The translations under genes and the position numbers were made by a program. The notes below the pieces were generated by a model that made no database searches, was not told where the DNA came from, and saw nothing but the letters and a program-made list of their open reading frames with translations. 64,000 bases of DNA from Arenibacter aquaticus (GTDB taxonomy: Bacteria > Bacteroidota > Bacteroidia > Flavobacteriales > Flavobacteriaceae): NCBI RefSeq assembly GCF_003957295.1, contig NZ_RQPJ01000002.1, positions 558,001 through 622,000 of the forward strand, in the 5' to 3' direction. This document shows, piece by piece, positions 1-8,129 of the stretch (position 1 is the stretch's first letter; each line of letters starts with the position of its first letter).

Positions 1-184
1 AAATAGCTGTAACAATCCCCATCAGAAAGGCGGCATAAAGTCCCGTTAAAGGTGACAACCCTGCTAAAATAGCGAATGATAGCGACTCTGGGATCATAGT
101 CATGGCTACCGTGAGCCCAGCCAACACTTCATTCTTGTAGTTTATCTTTTGTTTAAAATCAAACAGATTTAAATACTTCTTCAC
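1..184 (-). CDS. SulP family anion transporter, N-terminal part
   Basis: The reverse strand encodes 61 residues and runs off the left edge. They read as the first part of a SulP permease: a short charged N-terminus (VKKYLNLFDFKQK), then a first transmembrane span with the family signature LAGLTVAMTMIPESLSFA and a second hydrophobic stretch (GLYAAFLMGIVTAI). SulP proteins carry sulfate, bicarbonate or other anions across the inner membrane. No ATG exists before the first membrane span and an in-frame TAA lies four codons upstream, so GTG at 184 is the likely start. Substrate cannot be judged from this fragment. Two further SulP genes occur at 36-41 kb. Confidence 0.85.
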   Translation of the reverse strand, partial: MKKYLNLFDFKQKINYKNEVLAGLTVAMTMIPESLSFAILAGLSPLTGLYAAFLMGIVTAI

Positions 185-1021
185 GTCGTAGATTTAAGGC
201 GGCAAAAGTAGTGGATTTTCTTGTTTTTATGGCTATGATATACGTAAATGTGATATATACAACAAATTACCACCAGAAAATTTCGCTAAATATATTTGAG
301 CGGATCAAAAATGAAGTGGTAATGAGATGCATCCCATCCAATTTCTAGCAGTTACTTCCAACCCTTACATTACGGCCAACATATAAAAAAACCGCCTCGG
401 TCAATTATCCCAAGGCGGCCTTTAACTAATTAACCAACCAAAAACATTTTTTATTGTGTAGTGGGATTGCTCCCGTATAAACATAATTTTTATTTCTCCG
501 CTAAACCCTTTATAGGCCCATATAGCAGCATCTATTGGACTATTCAAAGGATAATCCATTATAAAAAGTCCAAATGGCCTTTTCCTCAAAGGCGTAGGAC
601 TTACCATCACCTGAATGTACCTGCTTCATTGTACTATCATTATTAACGCACAACCTTAGGCATTCATTGTCCTACCAATCACAAGCCAATGTTAAAGTTT
701 TGAGCATTTTATCGTTAATTATAACCTATACCCATTGCCCCCATCCCAATGCCATGTAATTTCCTGTTTTAATTGAATTCCAGGGCACTATAAAAATTAT
801 TTATTGTACATGCTTTAAATAAAAAAGTAACCTGAGTTTTTACTACCTATACCTAACCCTACGCGGCAAGACCTTGTGTTCTAGTTTTGAATCTCCGAAA
901 AACAATCCTACATTGCCAAGGATTTTAAAATCTATGTACATTCCGTAGTACCTAAGCATAATATATAGGATCCCATTGTAAAGGCTATTGTACATAGAGA
1001 GGAAAAACAGAAAGTTTAAAC
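185..1021. other. Long intergenic region without a convincing gene
   Basis: About 840 bases lie between the divergent SulP fragment and gpsA. Short open frames exist on both strands, including a 62-codon minus-strand frame at 422-610 that ends just before the hairpin at 392-418. None shows family motifs, and codon use is not like the neighbours. Apart from that hairpin and its AACCAACC tract I see nothing defined here. Confidence 0.5.
387..444. repeat. Hairpin followed by an AACCAACC tract
   Basis: Arms at 392-400 and 410-418 pair over 9 positions with one mismatch around a 9-base loop. An A-run precedes it (T-run on the minus strand), so it would work as a minus-strand terminator. Immediately downstream on the plus strand is TTTAACTAATTAACCAACC. 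The same pairing of hairpin and tract occurs at 16891-16960 and 16994-17073. Confidence 0.5.
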
Positions 1022-2023
1022 ATGAAAAACAATGTAAAATTTGCCGTGTTGGGTGGAGGCAGTTGGGCAACTGCGATTGTAAAGATGATGACAGAGAATG
1101 CCGACATCGTAAATTGGTATATGCGAAATACCGATGCCATTGACCACATAAAGAAGCAAAGGCACAATCCAAATTACCTTAGTTCTGTTGAGTTTCACAC
1201 AGAACAACTTAACCTAACAAATAATATAAACGAGGCCGTTGCTGCGGCCGATGTACTTATTTTCGCAATACCCTCCGCTTTTTTGGAAGGTGAATTAAAG
1301 CAATTGACCGTTGATATAAAGGATAAAATCATCTTTTCGGCCATAAAGGGAATTGTTCCGGAATCCGGTTTGATAGTAGGCGAACATTTTCATGATAATT
1401 ACAATATACCCTTTAAGAATATTGGTGTTATTACGGGACCTTGTCATGCTGAAGAGGTTGCCTTGGAGCGCCTGTCCTATTTAACCATCGCCTGTGCGGA
1501 TATGGAAAAGGCCGAATTGGTAGCCAAGCACCTTAGTAGCGATTATATAAAAACAAAGATTTCCGATGATATCATTGGTACGGAATATGCCGCCATGCTG
1601 AAGAATATTTATGCAATTGCCGCTGGTATAGCCCATGGTCTTGGGTACGGGGACAACTTTCAATCTGTTCTGATGAGCAATTCCATCAGAGAAATGAAAC
1701 GCTTTATAAAGCATGTACACCGTATGAAACGCAATATAAACGACTCTGCTTATTTGGGGGATTTATTGGTAACCGGATACTCTGTTTTTAGCCGCAACCG
1801 GATGTTTGGTAACATGATAGGTAAAGGATATACCGTAAAAAGCGCCATGATGGAAATGAAAATGGTTGCCGAAGGCTATTACGCCACCAAAAGTGCCCAT
1901 ATTATAATTTCCAAACTCAATAAAAAATCCAAAACACCTATCCTAAAAGCCGTTTATGCCGTATTGTACGAACATAAAAACCCTAAAAAGGTATTTAAGG
2001 CACTGACCGAAAAATTGGATTAG
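1022..2023 (+). CDS. gpsA: Glycerol-3-phosphate dehydrogenase [NAD(P)+]
   Basis: The 333-residue product is the usual length for GpsA, which reduces dihydroxyacetone phosphate to sn-glycerol 3-phosphate for phospholipid synthesis in the cytosol. The N-terminal Rossmann motif is VLGGGSWATA (residues ~9-18). GVITGPCHAEEVA marks the substrate domain, and EYAAMLKNIYAIAAGIAHGLGYGDN carries the conserved Lys and helix of the catalytic C-terminal domain. The ATG at 1022 places the Rossmann strand directly after the start, as in the family. The next gene, convergent, encodes the opposite activity (GlpD). Confidence 0.95.
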   Translation: MKNNVKFAVLGGGSWATAIVKMMTENADIVNWYMRNTDAIDHIKKQRHNPNYLSSVEFHTEQLNLTNNINEAVAAADVLIFAIPSAFLEGELKQLTVDIKDKIIFSAIKGIVPESGLIVGEHFHDNYNIPFKNIGVITGPCHAEEVALERLSYLTIACADMEKAELVAKHLSSDYIKTKISDDIIGTEYAAMLKNIYAIAAGIAHGLGYGDNFQSVLMSNSIREMKRFIKHVHRMKRNINDSAYLGDLLVTGYSVFSRNRMFGNMIGKGYTVKSAMMEMKMVAEGYYATKSAHIIISKLNKKSKTPILKAVYAVLYEHKNPKKVFKALTEKLD

Positions 2024-2080
2024 GGGTAAGCCGCAGTTCTCCTAATAGAAATTCCATTAAATCTCAAGAAATGGGGGGGC

Positions 2081-3748
2081 TTACACTCTATCCATGGAAA
2101 AATTGGAGTGTTCCTCCATTTCGGATTCAAGTATGCCCCTATAAGCGTCTACGGCAGCCTTATCTAATCCATATGTGGTCTGGAACATTTCCAACAGCGG
2201 ATCCATCAATTTACGAATACTGTCGATATCAAAATACAGTCTTCCCGTTCTCCTAATAAAAAAATCCATAGGGCTCTGTACCATTTCATGATCAATACAG
2301 AACTGTAATTCGGCCTTTGCCAAACCTATCTGACGATCTTCATCATTTTGTTTTGCATACAATTCTAAAATGGTCTCGGTCTGTTTTCCATAATTGGTCA
2401 CCAAGTACCAAGCATCGTATTTGGCAAAACCATCTGGGGACAACCTCTCATGCACCTCTGCCATATATTTTTTTACACTCTTGTATTTCTTAAACTCATT
2501 ACCGCAAAGTGGTATTTGGTCTGTAACACATGGTTTTACCTCCATTTCATGATCTTCCTCCATTTTTTTTGCTACCCTATTCACCACCCGCTCTGCCATT
2601 TTACGATAACCCGTCAGTTTTCCTCCGGCAATACTAATAAGTCCGGTATCAGAGGTGAATATCTCATCCTTTCGGGATAATTCGGAGGCAGACTTCCCCT
2701 CCTCATGGATAAGTGGACGCAATCCTGCCCAAGACGAAATAATATCTTCCATTTCCAAATTTATCTTGGGAAACATATTATTAACTGCGGAAATAAGATA
2801 AATGGCATCGGCTACATCAGTTCTTACCTTATCCTTATTTTCATTATAATTGGTATCTGTTGTTCCTACGTAGGTGATCTTGCCCCTTGGAATGGCAAAC
2901 ATCATACGCCCATCGGGTATGTCAAAATATACCGATTGCTTAATGGGCAATTTCTCGTACGGAAAAACCAAATGAACCCCTTTGGTAAGGTGCAAACGCT
3001 TTCCTTTTTTGGAATTATTAATTCCCCTAAGTTCATCTACCCATGGTCCGGCTGCACTTATCACATATTTGGAGTCAACGGTAAACTCCTTGTCCATAAT
3101 AGTATCCTTCACCTTTACTCCTCTTACTGTATTATCCTCATAGACAAAGTCCGTTACCTCAGCATAGTTAACGGCCGTTGCCCCGTAATGCAGACTGGTT
3201 TTAATGGTCTCCATGGTGAGTCTGGCATCATCAGTCCTATATTCGGCATAGTAGCCCGCACCTTTCAAAATCTTTTTAGGCAATAAGGGCTCCAACTTTA
3301 GAGCCTCTTTTTTCTCCAACATTTGGCGTTTATCATCTCCACTAACCTGTGCCAAAATATCATAGACCTTTAGCCCAATGGAAGTGAGCCATTTCCCATA
3401 AGATCCATTTTCTATTAAGGGCAGCAGCATTTTCTCTGGCAACACCAAATGGGGTGCCAGTTTATGAACTATTGCCCGTTCGGACCCCACTTCCTTTACC
3501 AGCCAAAAATCAAATTGTTTTAAGTAGCGCAAGCCCCCATGAATCAATTTGGTAGATTTACTACTGGTTCCTGAAGCAAAATCATTTTTTTCCAATAGTG
3601 CCACTTTCAAGCCTCTGGAAGCTGCGTCTAGAGCTATCCCTCCACCAGTAATACCTCCGCCAATAACCACAAGGTCAAAAGTCTCTTTGGACAGTTGGGC
3701 TATGGTTTTCTTCCTATCTACGTTAGAAAATCGTATGTTTTTTCTCAT
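2081..3748 (-). CDS. glpD: Aerobic glycerol-3-phosphate dehydrogenase (FAD)
   Basis: The 555-residue flavoprotein oxidises glycerol 3-phosphate to dihydroxyacetone phosphate at the inner membrane and passes electrons to quinone. The FAD-binding motif VVIGGGITGGGIALDAASRG is at residues ~28-47, followed by the family stretch GTSSKSTKLIHGGLRYL. The C-terminal helical domain of the GlpD/GlpA family fills the last ~140 residues. Length fits. It is convergent with gpsA, so biosynthetic and catabolic G3P enzymes are adjacent. No glycerol kinase or facilitator is in the window. Upstream, TATACTTTG on the minus strand (3832-3840) resembles a -7 element. Confidence 0.95.
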   Translation of the reverse strand: MRKNIRFSNVDRKKTIAQLSKETFDLVVIGGGITGGGIALDAASRGLKVALLEKNDFASGTSSKSTKLIHGGLRYLKQFDFWLVKEVGSERAIVHKLAPHLVLPEKMLLPLIENGSYGKWLTSIGLKVYDILAQVSGDDKRQMLEKKEALKLEPLLPKKILKGAGYYAEYRTDDARLTMETIKTSLHYGATAVNYAEVTDFVYEDNTVRGVKVKDTIMDKEFTVDSKYVISAAGPWVDELRGINNSKKGKRLHLTKGVHLVFPYEKLPIKQSVYFDIPDGRMMFAIPRGKITYVGTTDTNYNENKDKVRTDVADAIYLISAVNNMFPKINLEMEDIISSWAGLRPLIHEEGKSASELSRKDEIFTSDTGLISIAGGKLTGYRKMAERVVNRVAKKMEEDHEMEVKPCVTDQIPLCGNEFKKYKSVKKYMAEVHERLSPDGFAKYDAWYLVTNYGKQTETILELYAKQNDEDRQIGLAKAELQFCIDHEMVQSPMDFFIRRTGRLYFDIDSIRKLMDPLLEMFQTTYGLDKAAVDAYRGILESEMEEHSNFSMDRV

Positions 3749-3844
3749 CTGTATAAAATATTGGTAAGGAAAGAATTACTCTATTTCACCTCCATTACTG
3801 CAATTAAAGGTAACGGATTAAACGTGGATATCAAAGTATAAATT

Positions 3845-6229
3845 TTAATTGATTCTTAACCTAATAGCAGCTTCCTGCCCTAAGGCATCCACGGCTGTAA
3901 TTCGATGCCAACCGGGCCCTGGAAGTAATCCCAGCTCATGGAAATCCGTGGTTTCCCCTATAAACTCGCCATCCATGTACCAATAAACTGCAGTCTCTGG
4001 TTTTGTATGTGCCAACTTCACTACCAATTGGTTTAACTTTCCCTCAAAATTCTTGGTGAGCGTTATACTACTGCCGTTCCTAGGGTATATAAACTCCATG
4101 CCCGTATTAACATCCTTACTACAGCTAGGCAGAAACGGGGGCAGGGTCTTATAACTGGGGTGAATTCTTTTAAAATAATATTCCATTAATGGTGGCAAAA
4201 CAAACCAAGACTCCCTAAGGGATTGGGAAAGATCTGCACAGGACGAGTTAATCCTAAATTGGCCATTGGTAGTTAAATGTACATATTGATGATAGGAGCA
4301 GGCCCTCACAAAATTCTCTTTATTGGGAACGGCAATCACTTTAGCCGGGCATTTATCTGTGACCAAATAACCACTATCCGAACACACCTTTACCTCTACG
4401 AATTCATCCTCGGGTTTTTGGAACCAAGAAGATTTGGGCAATATATCGTAAATATCGAACAATATTGGGGCCGCAGTTAACAATCCGCTTACATTTGGTC
4501 TACCTTCACCATCGGCATTACCGGCCCAAACCCCAACCACAAAATCTTGAGTAACCCCAATGGCCCAGGCATCCTTATTGCCATAACTAGTACCCGTCTT
4601 CCAGGCTATTTGTTTGGCCGAGTCAAAAAACTCCCAAGATTCACTCCCTTCCGGTCTATTTACCTTTTTCATGGCTTCCAAAGTGAGATAGATACTGGCG
4701 GCATCAAAAACAGTTTTTGAGGTGGACCTCCCCCCAAAATCAACTTTGGTATCAACAGATAAGATGGGTTCTGTAAATTCCTTGGCAAAATATTCACTGG
4801 AAGTTTTGTTGAAATGGTTTACAGTAGATGCCAAAGAAGCGTAGGTCTTACACAGGTCCCAAAGGTTGGTTTCCGCCCCTCCTAAAATTAGGGTCAGCCC
4901 ATAGTGGTCGGCCGGCTTGTCCAGACCTTTTAAATTAAATAGGTCTAGTTGACCACGAAATTTTTCCAAGCCATAAGATTGCAATAATCGCACAGCCGGA
5001 ATATTCAGGGATTTTGCCAAGGCCTTATCGGCCTGCACCGCTCCGCTATACCGTTCATTAAAATTTTCGGGAGTATACCCCGCAATCCGCGTAGGCACAT
5101 CGGGCACCAACATTTGGGGAAGCAGCTCACCGGCATCCATCATGGCAGCATATAAAAGGGGCTTAAGAATACTACCGGTACTACGGTTGGCCCGTACCAT
5201 ATCAACATCCTTTTCATGTTCCTTATCAGTAGGTGCGTTGCCCACATAAGCAAGTACCTTCCTGGTTTTCACCTCCATCACCAATACAGCCGCATTATGC
5301 AGCTGTTGCTGTCTCAATGAGCTGTGATGCCTTTCTACAATGGTATTTATTCTATTCTGAAGTTCTTTGTTTATTGGTGTCACAATTTTCTTCCCCTTAT
5401 CTTTTTTTGCTAAATACTGAACCAAATGTGGCGCCACATTGGGCAATGGGAAAGGCTTTCTGGGTAGTTCCTCCAGTAGGGAAAGTTTATAGACAGTACT
5501 ATCAATATAATTGTTCCTCAACAATTTCTTTAGCAATCTATTTCTTTTATCCAATAGTTTTTGTTGATTTTTTCCTGGGTATATCAAACCGGGAGCATTG
5601 GGCAGTACGGCCAATGTAGCGGCCTCGGCCCATGACAATTGATGGGGTTGCAACCCAAAATAACGCCAGGCCGCAGCCTCCAAACCAACAACATTACCCC
5701 CATAGGGGGCATGACTGGCATAAAGTTTTAGAATATCTTCCTTGGACAAGCGCAGTTCCAACCTTGTTGCCAAGATCAATTCTTTTGCCTTTTCCCAATA
5801 GGAACGTTTTTTATGATTGCGTGACAACCTCACCAATTGCTGGGTTAGGGTACTGCCACCCCTCACGGTTCTTCCTGCAACAATATTGGCCATAAATGCC
5901 TTGGCAATAGAAACCGGGTTAAAACCAGGATGCCAATAAAAATAAGCATCCTCAAAATTCAACGTACAGATTTTAAGCTTTTGGGGCAGGCTGTCCAAAA
6001 CAGGAAATCGCCATTGTCCGTCATCCGCAATTACCGCGCCCAAAAGTTGTCCAGACCTACTTTCTACAACCGTTGCATGGGGAGAGGTAAACAGCTGTTT
6101 TGGCAAACAGCAATAATAAGTCACCGCCAACACCAAAAAAACAAGTATCTTTTTAGGGTGCTCCCTTAGCTTTCTGCCCCAATTTGAAAAAGTCGACTTG
6201 TGTTTTTTTGAGCCCTTATCCATTCTCAA
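3845..6229 (-). CDS. pbpC: Penicillin-binding protein 1C
   Basis: The bifunctional 794-residue protein is anchored by one N-terminal membrane span (about residues 29-45). The glycosyltransferase family 51 domain shows EDAYFYWHPGFNP and RGGSTLTQQLVRLSRN. The transpeptidase domain shows the catalytic STGSILKP motif near residue 350, SLN in SLNIPAVRLL, and KTGTS near residue 545. The last ~90 residues form the BiPBP_C domain typical of PbpC. It polymerises and cross-links peptidoglycan in the periplasm. PbpC is commonly encoded beside an alpha-2-macroglobulin; here that gene lies 1.9 kb upstream on the same strand, with three unrelated genes between. Confidence 0.95.
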   Translation of the reverse strand: MRMDKGSKKHKSTFSNWGRKLREHPKKILVFLVLAVTYYCCLPKQLFTSPHATVVESRSGQLLGAVIADDGQWRFPVLDSLPQKLKICTLNFEDAYFYWHPGFNPVSIAKAFMANIVAGRTVRGGSTLTQQLVRLSRNHKKRSYWEKAKELILATRLELRLSKEDILKLYASHAPYGGNVVGLEAAAWRYFGLQPHQLSWAEAATLAVLPNAPGLIYPGKNQQKLLDKRNRLLKKLLRNNYIDSTVYKLSLLEELPRKPFPLPNVAPHLVQYLAKKDKGKKIVTPINKELQNRINTIVERHHSSLRQQQLHNAAVLVMEVKTRKVLAYVGNAPTDKEHEKDVDMVRANRSTGSILKPLLYAAMMDAGELLPQMLVPDVPTRIAGYTPENFNERYSGAVQADKALAKSLNIPAVRLLQSYGLEKFRGQLDLFNLKGLDKPADHYGLTLILGGAETNLWDLCKTYASLASTVNHFNKTSSEYFAKEFTEPILSVDTKVDFGGRSTSKTVFDAASIYLTLEAMKKVNRPEGSESWEFFDSAKQIAWKTGTSYGNKDAWAIGVTQDFVVGVWAGNADGEGRPNVSGLLTAAPILFDIYDILPKSSWFQKPEDEFVEVKVCSDSGYLVTDKCPAKVIAVPNKENFVRACSYHQYVHLTTNGQFRINSSCADLSQSLRESWFVLPPLMEYYFKRIHPSYKTLPPFLPSCSKDVNTGMEFIYPRNGSSITLTKNFEGKLNQLVVKLAHTKPETAVYWYMDGEFIGETTDFHELGLLPGPGWHRITAVDALGQEAAIRLRIN

Positions 6230-6423
6230 ATTTATAATTTCTGCTGTGGAACATCCAAAAGCCTTTACACCATTATTTTACCAATAGGCTGCAAGAATGG
6301 AAAAGCCCATACCTAATTATTTACAGAACAGCCTTGAATAGCAGCGGACCACCTCGTAAATTCCACACGCCTTTAATAAGCCTCCGAGAACAGGAAGTTA
6401 CCCCAAATGGGATGGTAACACCC

Positions 6424-6780
6424 TTAGCCTATATACTCTTTTTCCAAAAAATAGCTTACTAGGGCCTCTTTCATTAGAACGGATTGCTCTCCTGCCTTCA
6501 GGGGTGGCAATTCTTCTTTAATGGTATAATGTGGCCACCCATCCTCATCAAAAAAATCAAATTCATAATACCCATAGGGTTCCAACAACCTACATATTGC
6601 AATATGCATGAGATTTAATTTCTCATCCTTCTTAAAGGTTCTGTGGAGTTGTCCTAATTCCTGTACGCCCACTAAATAGATTATGGCATCCAGTTCCATG
6701 GGGTCGTTATCCGCAAATTGTGAAGACAGTTTAGCAACCAGTTCTTCCCATCTCTCCTTTAATTGTGTATCTCTCGACAT
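6424..6780 (-). CDS. Conserved hypothetical protein, 118 aa
   Basis: The product is a soluble acidic 118-residue protein that begins MSRDTQLKERWEELVAKLSSQF and has no signal peptide or membrane span. Mid-protein it has helical heptad-like stretches (YLVGVQELGQLHRTFKKDEKLNLMH) and an aromatic, acidic segment (GYYEFDFFDEDGWPHY). I recognise it only as the type of small cytosolic protein conserved in flavobacteria, without a known function. It is divergent from the CvpA gene and sits 194 bases upstream of pbpC. Codon use matches the neighbours, which supports a real gene. Confidence 0.75.
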   Translation of the reverse strand: MSRDTQLKERWEELVAKLSSQFADNDPMELDAIIYLVGVQELGQLHRTFKKDEKLNLMHIAICRLLEPYGYYEFDFFDEDGWPHYTIKEELPPLKAGEQSVLMKEALVSYFLEKEYIG

Positions 6781-6837
6781 AGTAGTTTAAGCTAAATTAG
6801 TTCTGATGCCCCACTCGTTTAATGAAGCTTTCCAGAA

Positions 6838-6871
6838 TTGTTCAAAGGTACAAATCAAAGTTTTATATTTG
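6838..6871 (+). promoter_or_regulatory. Bacteroidetes promoter for the CvpA gene
   Basis: TATATTTG at 6864-6871 matches the -7 consensus TAnnTTTG exactly. TTG at 6838-6840 is a possible -33 element, 23 bases upstream. Transcription would begin near 6878, so the in-frame ATG at 6822 lies upstream of the transcript. This decides for the start at 6888. Confidence 0.65.
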
Positions 6872-6887
6872 TCAAAAGACTTTTGTT

Positions 6888-7427
6888 ATGGGCGTATTGG
6901 ATACTATATTGGGATTAATGTTGATTTACGGTCTGTACAAGGGGATTAGAAATGGTCTTTTTGTAGAATTGGCATCCCTTGTGGCCTTGATTGCCGGACT
7001 CTATGGGGCCATTCATTGTTCGTACATAGTAGGTGAATATCTTTCTGAAAATATGGATTGGAACGAAAGGTATATGAACACTATTTCTTTTATTACCACC
7101 TTTATCCTAATAGTCTTGATTGTTACCATGGCGGGGAAATTATTGACCAAAATAGCTGATTTTGCCATGCTGGGATTGCTAAACAGAATAGCTGGAGGGG
7201 TGTTTGGCGCACTCAAAGTTGCCGTGATCTTCGGTGCCTTTTTGGTGTTCTTTGAAAAGAGCAACAACCAACTGGGTTTTGTAAAACAGGAGTCTATAGA
7301 TGAATCCATATTATACTCCCCGGTCAAGGAAATTGGCGCCTTTATTTTTAATAAGGTACTAAAGGAGAGCAATGGTACGGAAGGTGATTTGCCCCCTAAT
7401 ACGGACATACACCTTCCTGTAATTTAG
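6888..7427 (+). CDS. CvpA family inner-membrane protein
   Basis: From ATG 6888 the product has 179 residues and starts MGVLDTILGLMLIYGLYKGIRNG, the typical CvpA opening. Four hydrophobic spans follow (about residues 5-20, 25-45, 62-82 and 97-117), then a polar tail that ends near VKEIGAFIFNKVLKES. CvpA proteins are linked to colicin V export in E. coli and more generally to envelope and stress tolerance; the mechanism is unknown. An open frame continues upstream to 6822, but the promoter at 6864-6871 and the family alignment argue for the shorter form. Confidence 0.85.
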   Translation: MGVLDTILGLMLIYGLYKGIRNGLFVELASLVALIAGLYGAIHCSYIVGEYLSENMDWNERYMNTISFITTFILIVLIVTMAGKLLTKIADFAMLGLLNRIAGGVFGALKVAVIFGAFLVFFEKSNNQLGFVKQESIDESILYSPVKEIGAFIFNKVLKESNGTEGDLPPNTDIHLPVI

Positions 7428-7515
7428 CTATCCCCACCTTTTCTCCCTAATCTTTAAACTACCCTCTATGGCTTTAAATCCCATAGGAGAACCCATCAAA
7501 TAGGCACAACAGTAA

Positions 7516-8046
7516 TTATGGCGTTGGTTCCAGCTTACTGTAGGTAAAAGTGACATCTGTCTGCACGGACACCCCGTTCACATCTGTAATAGTATAATTA
7601 GAGGTTACCGAAAAGGCCGATTTATCGTCATTAAATACCACGTTCAAATTTTGTACGCTACAATTACCTACCAAGCCCAATGACCCATTGGCAAGTTTCC
7701 AGGTTCCGGTAATGGTTACCATATTACTGCAGTTAGACTCATTAGTTGCCTGTGAGTATACATAGGCACGATCTGACCCAAAGGTATACTCTGTATCTTT
7801 TTCACAGGCCGTATATTGCACATATATATCGGTGTCTGGATTCTCCTCATTATCATCTGTTAGGTCTACTTCCTCCCCCGCTACTATGGCCGATAACTGC
7901 CAAGTACCCAATAAATTATTTTCTTCGTCTACCAACGATCCGGTAAAATCCTCAGGGCATTCAATACTATTATCCGTGCTGCACCCGGTAAGTAAGCTTC
8001 CCAATAGTACTGTTCCAAAAATCATAAATTGAATTCCTTTTTTCAT
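7516..8046 (-). CDS. Lipocalin-like lipoprotein, hypothetical
   Basis: From ATG 8046 the product has 176 residues. A lipoprotein signal (MKKGIQFMIFGTVLLGSLLTGC) has the lipobox LLTGC. The mature part contains LLGTWQLSAI, then TITGTWKLANGSLGLVG and a beta-rich end (AFSVTSNYTITDVNGVSV), the pattern of the small lipocalin-like proteins common in Bacteroidetes. It is likely attached to the outer or inner membrane on its periplasmic or surface side; ligand unknown. A longer frame starts at 8100 but would bury the signal peptide. It lies 83 bases downstream of the macroglobulin gene on the same strand. Confidence 0.75.
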   Translation of the reverse strand: MKKGIQFMIFGTVLLGSLLTGCSTDNSIECPEDFTGSLVDEENNLLGTWQLSAIVAGEEVDLTDDNEENPDTDIYVQYTACEKDTEYTFGSDRAYVYSQATNESNCSNMVTITGTWKLANGSLGLVGNCSVQNLNVVFNDDKSAFSVTSNYTITDVNGVSVQTDVTFTYSKLEPTP

Positions 8047-8129
8047 GTGTTTTCTTATTTTTATATAAGAATGCAAAAAGTATAAAATGGTTGCGCCCAA
8101 TTAATCCATTTTTTTCAAGATTTTTCCTT

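Noticed and set aside
422-610. 62-codon minus-strand frame ending just before a terminator-like hairpin
   Set aside because: Position is suggestive, but no family motif, promoter or start context supports it.
843-1172. 109-codon minus-strand frame upstream of and overlapping gpsA
   Set aside because: It overlaps the conserved gpsA start and shows no protein features.
2705-3286. 193-codon plus-strand frame inside glpD
   Set aside because: It is the shadow of glpD on the opposite strand.
6822-6887. N-terminal extension of the CvpA protein
   Set aside because: It contains the -7 promoter element and does not match the family start.
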